DNA of 64,000 bases from Robertmurraya andreesenii (GTDB lineage Bacteria; Bacillota; Bacilli; Bacillales; Cytobacillaceae): the NCBI RefSeq assembly GCF_030813005.1, contig NZ_JAUSTU010000012.1:62001-126000 (forward strand), written 5' to 3'. Position numbers and translations under genes: made by a program. This document shows, in pieces, positions 42,884 to 51,305 of the stretch. The stretch's first letter is position 1. Every line of letters begins with the position of its first letter. The notes below the pieces were generated by a model that was not told where the DNA came from, made no database searches, and saw only the letters and a list, made by a program, of their open reading frames with translations.

Positions 42884-43717
42884 ATGAAAAAAAAAGAACG
42901 AATTGATGTCCTTCTTGTAGAAAGAGGTCTAGCTGAAACGCGGGAAAAAGCGAAAAGAGCGGTAATGGCAGGCCTTGTATACAGCAATGAAGAAAGATTA
43001 GACAAGCCTGGTGAAAAGATCAGTATTGACAGCCCGCTGGTTGTGAAAGGGAACGTGTTGCCATATGTAAGCAGGGGTGGCCTTAAGCTTGAAAAGGCAC
43101 TTAAAGTATTCGATGTTTCTGTAGGTGGCAAGGTCTTGCTTGACATTGGTGCCTCAACAGGGGGCTTCACTGATTGTGCGCTTCAAAATGGGGCAAAAAT
43201 GTCTTATGCCCTTGATGTCGGCTACAACCAGCTTGCGTGGAAGCTAAGACAGGATGAACGGGTCGTAGTGATGGAACGAACGAATTTTCGTTATGTTACG
43301 CCTGCGGATCTAATTGGAGAACTTCCAAATTTCGCCTCAATCGATGTTTCCTTTATCTCACTCAAATTGATTCTCCCTGTACTAAAAACATTGTTGGTGT
43401 TAAATAGTGATGTGGTCGCATTGGTGAAGCCACAATTTGAAGCAGGTCGAGAACAAGTGGGGAAAAAAGGCATTGTGAGGGATCCGAAGGTCCATGAAGA
43501 TGTGCTTCAAAGAATGCTTGATTTCGCCTTGAGTGAAGGCTTTGATGTCGAAAATTTATCCTATTCACCTATTACAGGCGGGGATGGGAATATCGAATTT
43601 CTGCTCCATTTAAAGTGGAATGGGAAAGAAGCAGGAGATAATCATCTCCCTCAATCACCTATTCAAGTTGTCAAGGAAGCTCACGAGCAGCTGAAAACAA
43701 AACAAAACGAGGAATAG
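42884..43717 (+). CDS. yqxC: TlyA-family rRNA methyltransferase/hemolysin-like YqxC
   Basis: A 277-residue protein: S4 RNA-binding domain (ERIDVLLVERGLAETREKAKRAVMAGLVY) then an FtsJ-like SAM methyltransferase domain (VLLDIGASTGGFTDCALQNGA). TlyA proteins 2-prime-O-methylate ribosomal RNA. Between dxs and ahrC as in B. subtilis. Ends at a terminator. Confidence 0.94.
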   Translation: MKKKERIDVLLVERGLAETREKAKRAVMAGLVYSNEERLDKPGEKISIDSPLVVKGNVLPYVSRGGLKLEKALKVFDVSVGGKVLLDIGASTGGFTDCALQNGAKMSYALDVGYNQLAWKLRQDERVVVMERTNFRYVTPADLIGELPNFASIDVSFISLKLILPVLKTLLVLNSDVVALVKPQFEAGREQVGKKGIVRDPKVHEDVLQRMLDFALSEGFDVENLSYSPITGGDGNIEFLLHLKWNGKEAGDNHLPQSPIQVVKEAHEQLKTKQNEE

Positions 43718-43742
43718 GCTCATGCTTATTCCTCGTTTTTCT
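43708..43742 (+). terminator. Terminator after yqxC
   Basis: AACGAGGAATA / TATTCCTCGTT stem with T-run, overlapping the last codons of yqxC. Confidence 0.88.
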
Positions 43743-43870
43743 CTCTTTTTTTATCGCAGGAAAAAAGGTATTTGTCAAGAATTGGCGAATATACACAAAA
43801 AAGTGTACTTTTTAACTAATTTTCGCTAACATTATGACGATAGGTCATGTATCAATCTCGAGGTGATTGT

Positions 43871-44320
43871 GTGAATAAGGGTCAAAGACATATAAAGATA
43901 AGGGAAATCATTGTAAATAATGATATCGAAACCCAAGACGAGCTTGTCGATTACTTAAAAAATGCTGGATACAATGTTACCCAAGCAACGGTATCAAGAG
44001 ACATTAAGGAGCTCCATCTTGTTAAGGTTCCATTATTGGATGGGCGCTACAAATATAGCTTGCCGGCTGATCAGCGATTCAATCCACTGCAAAAGCTAAA
44101 AAGAAACTTAATGGACGCGTTCGTAAGAATTGATCATGCTGGTAATTTGCTTGTTATGAAGACATTGCCAGGCAATGCGATGTCTATTGGTGCTTTGATT
44201 GATAATCTTGATTGGGAAGAAATACTAGGTACGATCTGTGGAGATGACACGATCTTAATTATATGCAAAACCTCCGATGAAGCGGAGATCATTCAAGCAA
44301 GATTTTTAGAAATGTTGTAA
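43871..44320 (+). CDS. ahrC: Arginine repressor/activator AhrC (ArgR)
   Basis: A 149-residue ArgR: N-terminal winged helix (QDELVDYLKNAGYNVTQATVSRDIKELHLVKVP) and C-terminal arginine-binding hexamer domain (GNAMSIGALIDNLDWEEILGTICGDDTILIIC). It represses arginine biosynthesis and activates catabolism. GTG start at 43871 (MNKGQRHIKIREI, as in B. subtilis) with AGGTGA upstream; the ATG at 43847 is discarded. Confidence 0.95.
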   Translation: MNKGQRHIKIREIIVNNDIETQDELVDYLKNAGYNVTQATVSRDIKELHLVKVPLLDGRYKYSLPADQRFNPLQKLKRNLMDAFVRIDHAGNLLVMKTLPGNAMSIGALIDNLDWEEILGTICGDDTILIICKTSDEAEIIQARFLEML

Positions 44321-44335
44321 CCGAGGTGAAAACCC

Positions 44336-46024
44336 ATGCTTAGCGAATTATCGATTAGAAACTTTGCCATTATTGAGTCCCTTTCCATTTCCTTCGAAAA
44401 GGGTTTGACCGTGCTTTCAGGTGAAACTGGCGCAGGGAAATCGATCATCATTGATGCCATTCATCTATTGGTTGGCGGAAGAGGCTCAGCAGAGTTTGTT
44501 CGCCACGGTGAAGAGAAAGCGGAAATTGAGGGGCTTTTTTTAATTGAAAACGATAGCCACCCTCTTTACGAAAGGGCCGGGGAGTTTGGGATTGAAATTG
44601 AAGATGGCATGATTGTTTTGCGCCGGGATATTTCTAGGACAGGAAAAAGCGTCTGTCGGATCAACGGAAAGCTTGTGACGATATCCACATTAAGAGAAAT
44701 TGGTGGTACCCTTGTTGATATCCATGGACAGCATGAGCATCAGGAGCTCATGGATGAAACGAAGCATCTGTCCCTTTTGGATCAATTCGGTGGAGAGACC
44801 GTTGCTTCTGCCCTTCGTGAATACGGGGATCTATACCATTCCTATGAAAAGGCATTGAAAAACCTTAAGGCTTTGAGCGAAAATGAACAGCAGATGGCCC
44901 ATCGCTTGGATTTATTGTCCTTTCAGCTTGATGAAATTCAGAATGCCCATTTGAAAATCAATGAGGATGAAGAGCTTTTAGAGGAGAAGAAAAGACTGGG
45001 TAATTTTGAAAAATTACATGAAGCCTTAAGTCTCAGCTATTCAGCTTTTCAAGGGGACAATAAAGGACTAGACTGGCTCGGCCTTGCGATGAATCATCTA
45101 GAGGATGCTGCCACGGTAGATAAGAACTTCCAAGAGCTCTCTGAATCAGTGTCCAATAGCTTTTACTTGCTTGAAGATGTCTCGAGGACTCTAAGAAATG
45201 CGCTGGACTCACTTGAATTTGACCCAGGTCGCTTGAATGAGATTGAAGAACGTTTGAATGAAATCAATCAATTAAAAAGGAAATATGGAAAAACGATCGA
45301 AGAAATTTTGGAGTATGGTGCAAAAATTGAAGAGGAGCTAGATACTCTTCAAAATAAAGAAACCCATATTGAAAAACTTCAAAAGCAACTTCATGTGATT
45401 CAGAAGGATTTAACAATCGAGGCTCGAGAATTAAGCAGTGTGAGACAAAAATACGCAGGTCAGCTAACCGAACTCATACATAAAGAGCTAAAAGAGCTTT
45501 ATATGGAAAAAACAATTTTTGAAGTTCGATTCTCAAGTGATAATGAGAGCTTTTCTTCGACAGGCTCAGATAAAGTAGAGTTTTTCCTGTCAACCAACCC
45601 AGGTGAACCGCTCAAGCCTCTTTCTAAGGTTGCTTCCGGTGGGGAGTTATCAAGAATCATGCTTGCTTTAAAGAGTATTTTTTCGAAGCATCAAGGAGTC
45701 ACCTCGATTATTTTCGATGAAGTGGATACGGGAGTAAGCGGAAGAGTTGCTCAGGCCATTGCGGAGAAAATTTATAACGTTTCGATTGATTCTCAGGTAC
45801 TTTGCATTTCCCATCTTCCACAGGTTGCGGCCATGGCAGATACCCATCTCTATATTGCAAAGGATATTACAGATGGGCGAACGAGAACATCTGTCCAAAA
45901 GTTAGATGAACAAGAGAAGATCAAAGAAATTGGCCGCATGATTTCCGGAGTGGAAATCACGGATTTAACAAAGGAACATGCAAGAGAGCTTCTTCTTTTA
46001 GCGAAGGAAATTAAAATAACTTGA
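44336..46024 (+). CDS. recN: DNA repair ATPase RecN
   Basis: A 562-residue SMC-like protein. Walker A GETGAGKS is at 29-36, then a central coiled coil, signature VASGGELSRIMLALK, and Walker B SIIFDEVDTGVSG. It gathers at double-strand break ends. GAGGTGA precedes the ATG at 44336. Follows ahrC by 15 bp, so probably the same transcript. Confidence 0.96.
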   Translation: MLSELSIRNFAIIESLSISFEKGLTVLSGETGAGKSIIIDAIHLLVGGRGSAEFVRHGEEKAEIEGLFLIENDSHPLYERAGEFGIEIEDGMIVLRRDISRTGKSVCRINGKLVTISTLREIGGTLVDIHGQHEHQELMDETKHLSLLDQFGGETVASALREYGDLYHSYEKALKNLKALSENEQQMAHRLDLLSFQLDEIQNAHLKINEDEELLEEKKRLGNFEKLHEALSLSYSAFQGDNKGLDWLGLAMNHLEDAATVDKNFQELSESVSNSFYLLEDVSRTLRNALDSLEFDPGRLNEIEERLNEINQLKRKYGKTIEEILEYGAKIEEELDTLQNKETHIEKLQKQLHVIQKDLTIEARELSSVRQKYAGQLTELIHKELKELYMEKTIFEVRFSSDNESFSSTGSDKVEFFLSTNPGEPLKPLSKVASGGELSRIMLALKSIFSKHQGVTSIIFDEVDTGVSGRVAQAIAEKIYNVSIDSQVLCISHLPQVAAMADTHLYIAKDITDGRTRTSVQKLDEQEKIKEIGRMISGVEITDLTKEHARELLLLAKEIKIT

Positions 46025-46054
46025 AAAGCTATCCATTCTGGGTAGCTTTTTTAT
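46022..46054 (+). terminator. Terminator after recN
   Basis: AAAAGCTATCC / GGGTAGCTTTTTT stem around ATTCT. Confidence 0.88.
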
Positions 46055-46144
46055 GTCTATCGAGGTTATAAATGCGTCCGAAGCAGGCAAAATTAAAGAT
46101 GTAGCCATTTCAAAGTGTGTGGACTAGAAGCGAGGAGAGTGAAG

Positions 46145-47437
46145 ATGTTGAGTTTTGACCTTCTTAGAAAAATAATTGGTGGAATTCTCCTTGTTTCAAT
46201 CGTTGCAATTGGATTTTCCAAACCAGTTCAACAATATTTTCAAATACCAAAAGAAATCACGATGTTTGAAGGGCAGAATTTTGAATTCGCAAAATCGAAG
46301 CCTGTTTCGGCTGAGTTAACCCATGATGACGATAGTGTTTCGCTAAATAATCATGATCATACCGTCTCATTAAACGCCAAAAAATATGGAAAAAATGAAA
46401 TGCTCTTAGAATTAGCAGGCTTTCCTGTGAAAAAGGTCGATGTTAATGTCTTAAAGGATTTTAGAGTGATACCGGGTGGACAATCGATTGGCGTCAAACT
46501 AAATACAGTTGGCGTTCTAGTCGTTGGGCACCATCAAGTAAATACCTCTGAGGGGAAGCAATCACCTGGGGAAATTGCTGGAATTAAGGTTGGAGACATT
46601 ATTACGAAGATAAATGGGAAGCAAATTGATAAAATGTCGGATGTTGCCCCCTTTGTTCAAGAAGCGGGGGAATCCGGGAAACCTCTAAAAATTGAACTTG
46701 GACGGGAAAGTGGAAAAGCGACAACAGAATTGATGCCACTAAAGGAAAAAGGCGAAGAAAAATTTAAGCTGGGTCTTTATATACGTGACTCGGCTGCAGG
46801 GATCGGAACGATGACTTTTTATCATCCCGAATCAAAGCGCTATGGTGCTTTAGGGCATGTCATCTCCGATATGGATACGAAGAAGCCTATTGTTGTGGAG
46901 GATGGACAAATCGTCCGATCTACCGTCACGTCGATTGAAAAAGGAAGCAATGGGGACCCTGGTGAGAAGTTAGCTCGATTCTCTTCAGATAGAGAAGTGA
47001 TTGGAAATATTCAAAGAAACAGTCCTTTCGGGATTTTTGGTAAGCTAAATCGAGATCTTGAAAATGGTGTGATGGATAAGCCAATGCCAATTGCCCTATC
47101 CCATCAAGTAAAGGAAGGTCCTGCGCAAATCCTAACGGTTGTTGATAACGACGAGGTTAAGCTCTTTGATATAGAAATTGTGAGCACCATTCCACAAAAG
47201 TTCCCTGCTACAAAGGGGATGGTCATAAAGGTAACAGATAAGGAGCTTCTTGATAAAACTGGAGGGATTGTCCAGGGGATGTCAGGAAGCCCTATTATCC
47301 AAGAGGGAAAGGTTGTTGGTGCAGTTACCCATGTTTTTGTGAATGACCCAACCTCTGGATATGGTGTTCACATCGAATGGATGCTAAATGAAGCAGGAAT
47401 CGATATTTACGAAAAGGAAGAAGAAAAAGCAAGTTAA
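46145..47437 (+). CDS. spoIVB: SpoIVB serine peptidase
   Basis: A 430-residue forespore-secreted protease: N-terminal membrane anchor (LLRKIIGGILLVSIVAIGFS), PDZ domain (SPGEIAGIKVGDIITKINGKQIDKMSDV) and S55 peptidase domain with the catalytic Ser in VQGMSGSPIIQEGKVVGAV. It cuts SpoIVFA and so starts pro-sigma-K processing. Start ATG 46145 with GCGAGGAG upstream; the longer frame from 46115 lacks a site. Adjacent to spo0A as in other bacilli. Confidence 0.95.
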   Translation: MLSFDLLRKIIGGILLVSIVAIGFSKPVQQYFQIPKEITMFEGQNFEFAKSKPVSAELTHDDDSVSLNNHDHTVSLNAKKYGKNEMLLELAGFPVKKVDVNVLKDFRVIPGGQSIGVKLNTVGVLVVGHHQVNTSEGKQSPGEIAGIKVGDIITKINGKQIDKMSDVAPFVQEAGESGKPLKIELGRESGKATTELMPLKEKGEEKFKLGLYIRDSAAGIGTMTFYHPESKRYGALGHVISDMDTKKPIVVEDGQIVRSTVTSIEKGSNGDPGEKLARFSSDREVIGNIQRNSPFGIFGKLNRDLENGVMDKPMPIALSHQVKEGPAQILTVVDNDEVKLFDIEIVSTIPQKFPATKGMVIKVTDKELLDKTGGIVQGMSGSPIIQEGKVVGAVTHVFVNDPTSGYGVHIEWMLNEAGIDIYEKEEEKAS

Positions 47438-47439
47438 AC

Positions 47440-47468
47440 AAAAAGGCGGCCTGAGTCGCCTTTTTGTA
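47440..47468 (+). terminator. Terminator after spoIVB
   Basis: AAAAAGGCG / CGCCTTTTT stem around GCCTGAGT, with T-run. Confidence 0.88.
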
Positions 47469-47482
47469 TTAAATAAAGATTT

Positions 47483-47621
47483 TTCGACAAAGTTTACTTC
47501 TGAAAAAAATCAACCATCGAAAATAGTCGAAAATAAGAGAAAACAGGAGGAAAATTAAGATTTTACCTGTTTTTCTAGAAAAAATAAAAAATGAAAAGGA
47601 TTTTTATTGGCTTTGTCGAAT
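47483..47621 (+). promoter_or_regulatory. Spo0A control region: 0A boxes and sigma-H promoter
   Basis: TTCGACA (47483-47489, a reverse 0A box) and TGTCGAA (47614-47620, forward 0A box) flank the region; AGTCGAAAA near 47528 is a weaker match. AAAGGATTT (47595-47603) with CGAAT (47617-47621) fits a sigma-H promoter (RWAGGAxxT..HGAAT), and the forward 0A box overlaps its -10. This matches known autoregulated, sigma-H-driven expression of spo0A. Confidence 0.7.
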
Positions 47622-47692
47622 TGAATATTTAGAATAAAGATAAAGAAATCATTTCAGAGACGAGAAACTCAGGATTGAGGAGGAAACTACAG

Positions 47693-48490
47693 GTGAAGAA
47701 GATTAAAGTATGTATAGTGGATGACAATCGAGAGCTGGTGGGTTTGTTAGAGGATTATATTTCCTCACAGGAGGATATGGAAGTTGTAGCAGTTGCTCAT
47801 AACGGTCAAGAATGCCTCGAGGTATTATCGCAAACAGACCCAGATGTTCTTGTTTTAGATATAATCATGCCACACCTAGATGGATTAGCTGTTTTGGAAA
47901 GATTACGCGAGTCAAAAAAGAATTCATTGCCAAACGTCATCATGCTTACTGCATTTGGTCAGGAGGATGTAACGAAAAAAGCAGTTGAGCTTGGGGCATC
48001 CTATTTTATTCTAAAACCATTTGATTTGGAGCATTTAGGAAATCATATTCGTCAAGTAAGCGGTAAGGGAAGCCCGATCATGAGAAAATCCACTGGCATC
48101 CAAAGCGGAACTAGACAGGTAGTGGAAGAAAAACCAAAAAATCTTGATGCAAGCATCACAAGCATCATTCATGAGATTGGAGTACCCGCACATATTAAAG
48201 GATACTTGTATTTAAGAGAGGCTATCTCGATGGTTTATAATGATATCGAACTTCTTGGCTCGATTACCAAAGTGCTATATCCAGATATTGCGAAGAAATA
48301 CAATACGACGGCAAGCCGTGTCGAGCGTGCGATTCGCCATGCCATTGAGGTAGCGTGGAGCCGTGGAAATATTGATTCCATTTCTTCCTTATTTGGCTAT
48401 ACAGTTTCCATGTCAAAAGCAAAGCCAACCAATAGCGAGTTCATCGCCATGGTGGCTGACAAACTGCGCTTGGAGCATAAGGCTTCTTGA
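47693..48490 (+). CDS. spo0A: Sporulation master response regulator Spo0A
   Basis: A 265-residue response regulator. Receiver domain with acidic D10/D11 and phospho-acceptor D56 (VLVLDIIMPHLDG), T in MLTAFGQ and K in ILKPFD. A variable linker leads to the highly conserved DNA-binding domain (SITSIIHEIGVPAHIKGYLYLREAI through SRVERAIRHAIEVAWSRGN). GTG start at 47693 with GGAGG 9 nt upstream; it aligns with the B. subtilis start. Ends at a terminator near 48515-48547. Confidence 0.98.
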   Translation: MKKIKVCIVDDNRELVGLLEDYISSQEDMEVVAVAHNGQECLEVLSQTDPDVLVLDIIMPHLDGLAVLERLRESKKNSLPNVIMLTAFGQEDVTKKAVELGASYFILKPFDLEHLGNHIRQVSGKGSPIMRKSTGIQSGTRQVVEEKPKNLDASITSIIHEIGVPAHIKGYLYLREAISMVYNDIELLGSITKVLYPDIAKKYNTTASRVERAIRHAIEVAWSRGNIDSISSLFGYTVSMSKAKPTNSEFIAMVADKLRLEHKAS

Positions 48491-48514
48491 AAGAGGTAGG
48501 ATTTTCACAGTTGT

Positions 48515-48548
48515 TTGAAAGAAGACGTCAAATTGGCGTCTTTTTATT
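48515..48548 (+). terminator. Terminator after spo0A
   Basis: AAGACGTCAA / TTGGCGTCTT stem with T-run. Confidence 0.8.
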
Positions 48549-48602
48549 TTCTATATTTCCTGTTATGGTAAATATATAGAATTTGCAGAGAAGGGCAAAA
48601 AA

Positions 48603-49988
48603 ATGACAAATAGCATACAGGAAATTGTGACTGTTACCATTTCAAAAGACAAAATGCAAGCGACAGTTAACCTTAATTGTTCGCAGGTAGAATTAAGGGA
48701 GAAGCAGGAGTTTTTTATAGGGGAAATTCTAAGGCTATTACTTGAACAAAAGGTAACCGAAGGAATTAAAATGGATCTTCTTCAGGGAGAATTAGAGCCC
48801 CAAAAAGAATATATTATTGCAAAGGGAATTGCACCAATCGATGGTGAGGATGCAAGGATCGAGTATTTCGCTCCCACCGAACGGAGACCTACCATACGTA
48901 CGGATGGAAAGGCTGATTTTTATGATATGAACTTCATCGATGAAATCCGGAAGGGAGCCTGGCTAGGAGAAAAGATACCCGCAACGGATGGTTCACCAGG
49001 TAAAACAGTTACAGGGGAATTGGTTGTTCAGAAAAAAGGCAGGGATATGAAGCTCTTATATGATCGGAGGACGGTTGCGGAGGTTGTAGAAGGAGAGAAA
49101 ATCGTTTTAAGAGCCTTAACTGACGGAGTATTAACCTTTAAGGATGGAAAAATAGCAGTAGGAAGCCATTTAATGATCGATGGGGATGTAGGAGTAGAAA
49201 CAGGAAATATCGATTTTGATGGAAGCGTCACCATTAAAGGGATCGTCCAGCCAGGCTACTCCGTCAAAGCAACAAAGGACGTTTCCATACTTGGTGAGCT
49301 AGGATTGAGCAAGGTAAAAATGGTTACGTCTGTATCAGGAGATATTTTTATCAAAGGTGGAGTGTTCGGCCAAGGGGAATCAACTATTAAGGCCGGAAAA
49401 AATATCTTTATTAAGCATGCGAATAACTGCATTCTCCTAGCCAAAGGGGATATCCATATTGGCTACTATTCGATTGGCAGCTATCTTAAGGGGAGGAATA
49501 TTTTTGCAGACGAGAAAAATAGCAAAATCATTGGTGGGAAAATCGAAGCAAAGGGAAAAATAGTGGCATCGATAATCGGGAATCGAATGGAAAGAAAGAC
49601 CTGGGTAAGTGTAGAAGGATTCAATCGAGAGAGCCTTACAGAACAGCTAGTGGAGAAGCTTCTTCAATACAAGAAAGAGGCTTTGGCTTATGAAGGGTTG
49701 AAAAAACATGTGGAGGCTTATGAGAATTCAAAACTTACTGAGGAAGAGCATCTTGAATATTTACGGATGCTTGATGACCTGGATGCCCAATTAGCAAAAG
49801 TAAGTGAGCTTGATGAAAATTGTAAAGAAATCGCAAATCTATTGGAGGTGAAAGGTGAAGGGGAAGTAACCATTAAAGAAGTGGCATACCCGGAAACTTT
49901 CATAGAGATCCAAAAGATTCGAAAAAGAATTTCTTCCGAGGTTAAAGGAACTTTTTACATTGACAAGGGTGTCCTGCGCTTTGAATAA
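48603..49988 (+). CDS. FapA (DUF342) family protein
   Basis: A 461-residue protein with the FapA/DUF342 beta-helix core (VGVETGNIDFDGSVTIKGIVQPGYSVKATKDVSILGELG; HANNCILLAKGDIHIGYYSIGSYLKG) followed by a coiled-coil segment (about 345-420). The family is widespread in Firmicutes and linked to membrane or flagellar/sporulation processes without a settled role. It sits alone 110 bp after spo0A, with GAGAAGGG before its ATG. No catalytic motif recognised. Confidence 0.85.
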   Translation: MTNSIQEIVTVTISKDKMQATVNLNCSQVELREKQEFFIGEILRLLLEQKVTEGIKMDLLQGELEPQKEYIIAKGIAPIDGEDARIEYFAPTERRPTIRTDGKADFYDMNFIDEIRKGAWLGEKIPATDGSPGKTVTGELVVQKKGRDMKLLYDRRTVAEVVEGEKIVLRALTDGVLTFKDGKIAVGSHLMIDGDVGVETGNIDFDGSVTIKGIVQPGYSVKATKDVSILGELGLSKVKMVTSVSGDIFIKGGVFGQGESTIKAGKNIFIKHANNCILLAKGDIHIGYYSIGSYLKGRNIFADEKNSKIIGGKIEAKGKIVASIIGNRMERKTWVSVEGFNRESLTEQLVEKLLQYKKEALAYEGLKKHVEAYENSKLTEEEHLEYLRMLDDLDAQLAKVSELDENCKEIANLLEVKGEGEVTIKEVAYPETFIEIQKIRKRISSEVKGTFYIDKGVLRFE

Positions 49989-50092
49989 AGGGAAAAGCGA
50001 TTTTGATTTCTTTTGCAAGACAATCAAAGTCCTTTTTTGATACAATGGCCTTAAAAGAATTTCCTAAAAATAGCAAAATAGGAGTGACCCCA

Positions 50093-50818
50093 ATGACCCT
50101 CATCTTTGCCCATCGCGGCTATTCCGCGAAATACCCTGAAAACACGATGAAAGCTTTTAAAGAGGCCGAAAAGGCTGGTGCCGACGGGATTGAACTTGAT
50201 GTCCAATTAACAAAGGATGGCGAGATTGTTGTCATCCATGATGAAAAGGTCGACCGAACAACAAATGGTACTGGATATGTCATAGATTTCACTTTCGAGG
50301 AGTTACGCAAACTGGATGCTGGCCATAAGAAATCTTTGTTGAAAAAGGAGCCAATCCCCTCCTTAAGGGAAGTGTTAGAATGGTTAAAGACGAATAATTT
50401 AAAGTGTAATATCGAAATCAAAAGCAATCTGGCCACTTTTATGAAAATTGAACAGCCGGTGATCTCTATGGTTCAAGAATTTGGTCTCTCTGATCGGATT
50501 ATTATCTCGTCCTTCAATCACTATAGTCTTGTCTATTGCTATCGAATTGCTCCGGAGATTGAAATTGCCCCTCTCTATGCGGAAGGATTGTATATGCCCT
50601 GGGTCTATGCCGAATCGATTCGAGCAAAGGGGATGCATCCAAAATTTAAGGTTGCCCCAAATGAGATTATCAAAGCCTCCATGGAGTATGGGATTGATGT
50701 AAGACCGTATACGGTGAATAAGGAGAAGGAGATGCGGCGTTTATTTGAAATAGGCTGTACCGCCTTCATTACTGATGATCCAGTACTTGCATTAAAAATT
50801 CGGAAAGAATATCATTAA
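50093..50818 (+). CDS. yqiK: Glycerophosphodiester phosphodiesterase
   Basis: A 241-residue GDPD TIM-barrel enzyme: IFAHRGYSAKYPENTMKAF with the catalytic His, GADGIELDVQLTKDGEIVVIHDEKVDRTTNGTG with metal-binding Glu/Asp and second His, and NIEIKSN. No signal peptide, so cytoplasmic; it splits glycerophosphodiesters to glycerol 3-phosphate and alcohol. Start ATG 50093 with AGGAGTGA upstream. Position after spo0A matches yqiK in B. subtilis. Confidence 0.92.
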   Translation: MTLIFAHRGYSAKYPENTMKAFKEAEKAGADGIELDVQLTKDGEIVVIHDEKVDRTTNGTGYVIDFTFEELRKLDAGHKKSLLKKEPIPSLREVLEWLKTNNLKCNIEIKSNLATFMKIEQPVISMVQEFGLSDRIIISSFNHYSLVYCYRIAPEIEIAPLYAEGLYMPWVYAESIRAKGMHPKFKVAPNEIIKASMEYGIDVRPYTVNKEKEMRRLFEIGCTAFITDDPVLALKIRKEYH

Positions 50819-50856
50819 AAAATGCTTGGTGGGAGAACCCATCAAGCATTTTTGTT
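50817..50856. terminator. Convergent terminator after yqiK and yqzF
   Basis: AAAAATGCTTGGTGGG / CCCATCAAGCATTTTT stem around AGAA, between convergent genes. Confidence 0.9.
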
Positions 50857-50864
50857 TAAAATCC

Positions 50865-51116
50865 TTAATTTTTGTTATTCGTTTTAAACCTAGGCTGGAC
50901 TTTATTTTTCTTCCTGTCTCTGTGAAGAATAAAGCCCCCAATAAATCCTAAACCAACTACAAATAATAATAAGCCCACAAGAAATTGCAGCCATAAAAGG
51001 GATGAAGTGAATGGACCATTTGTAATTCCGAAGACCATATCTCGCATCAGTTTAATCCCGTATGCCGCTATGACTCCTGGTATGACTAGTATTAATAATG
51101 CAAATAAGCGTACCAT
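50865..51116 (-). CDS. yqzF: DUF2627 membrane protein YqzF
   Basis: An 83-residue protein with two membrane spans (LFALLILVIPGVIAAYGIKLM and FLVGLLLFVVGLGFIGGFIL) and a basic tail. It matches the DUF2627/YqzF family found between yqiK and bkdR in Bacillus. Function unknown. GAAAGAGGAT is the likely ribosome site on the minus strand. Confidence 0.82.
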   Translation of the reverse strand: MVRLFALLILVIPGVIAAYGIKLMRDMVFGITNGPFTSSLLWLQFLVGLLLFVVGLGFIGGFILHRDRKKNKVQPRFKTNNKN

Positions 51117-51245
51117 ATAAATCCTCTTTCTCGTTTAATCACCTTTTATTATAGCACTTCTATGGTAAATAAGAAGTTAGAATCCCTACTTCATAAATTA
51201 AACTAAAATTTGTCAAAGAATCAATTAAATACTACAATACAACTG

Positions 51246-51280
51246 TATGAAAGATTTTTCACGATAGGCATGAAAAAAAT
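51246..51280 (+). promoter_or_regulatory. Candidate BkdR operator upstream of bkdR
   Basis: TTTTTCA (51255-51261) and TGAAAAA (51271-51277) face each other, and a further TGAAA half-site lies at 51248-51252. The surrounding bases (GATTTTTCA..ATAGGCATGAAAAAAA) closely repeat the element at 53374-53400. It lies about 30-60 bp before the bkdR start. Inferred autoregulatory site. Confidence 0.5.
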
Positions 51281-51305
51281 TTCTAGCATAAAGGCAGGTG
51301 AAACG

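Noticed and set aside
46055..46144. Sigma-G or sigma-F promoter before spoIVB
   Set aside because: Expected from B. subtilis, but no sequence here matched both boxes well enough.
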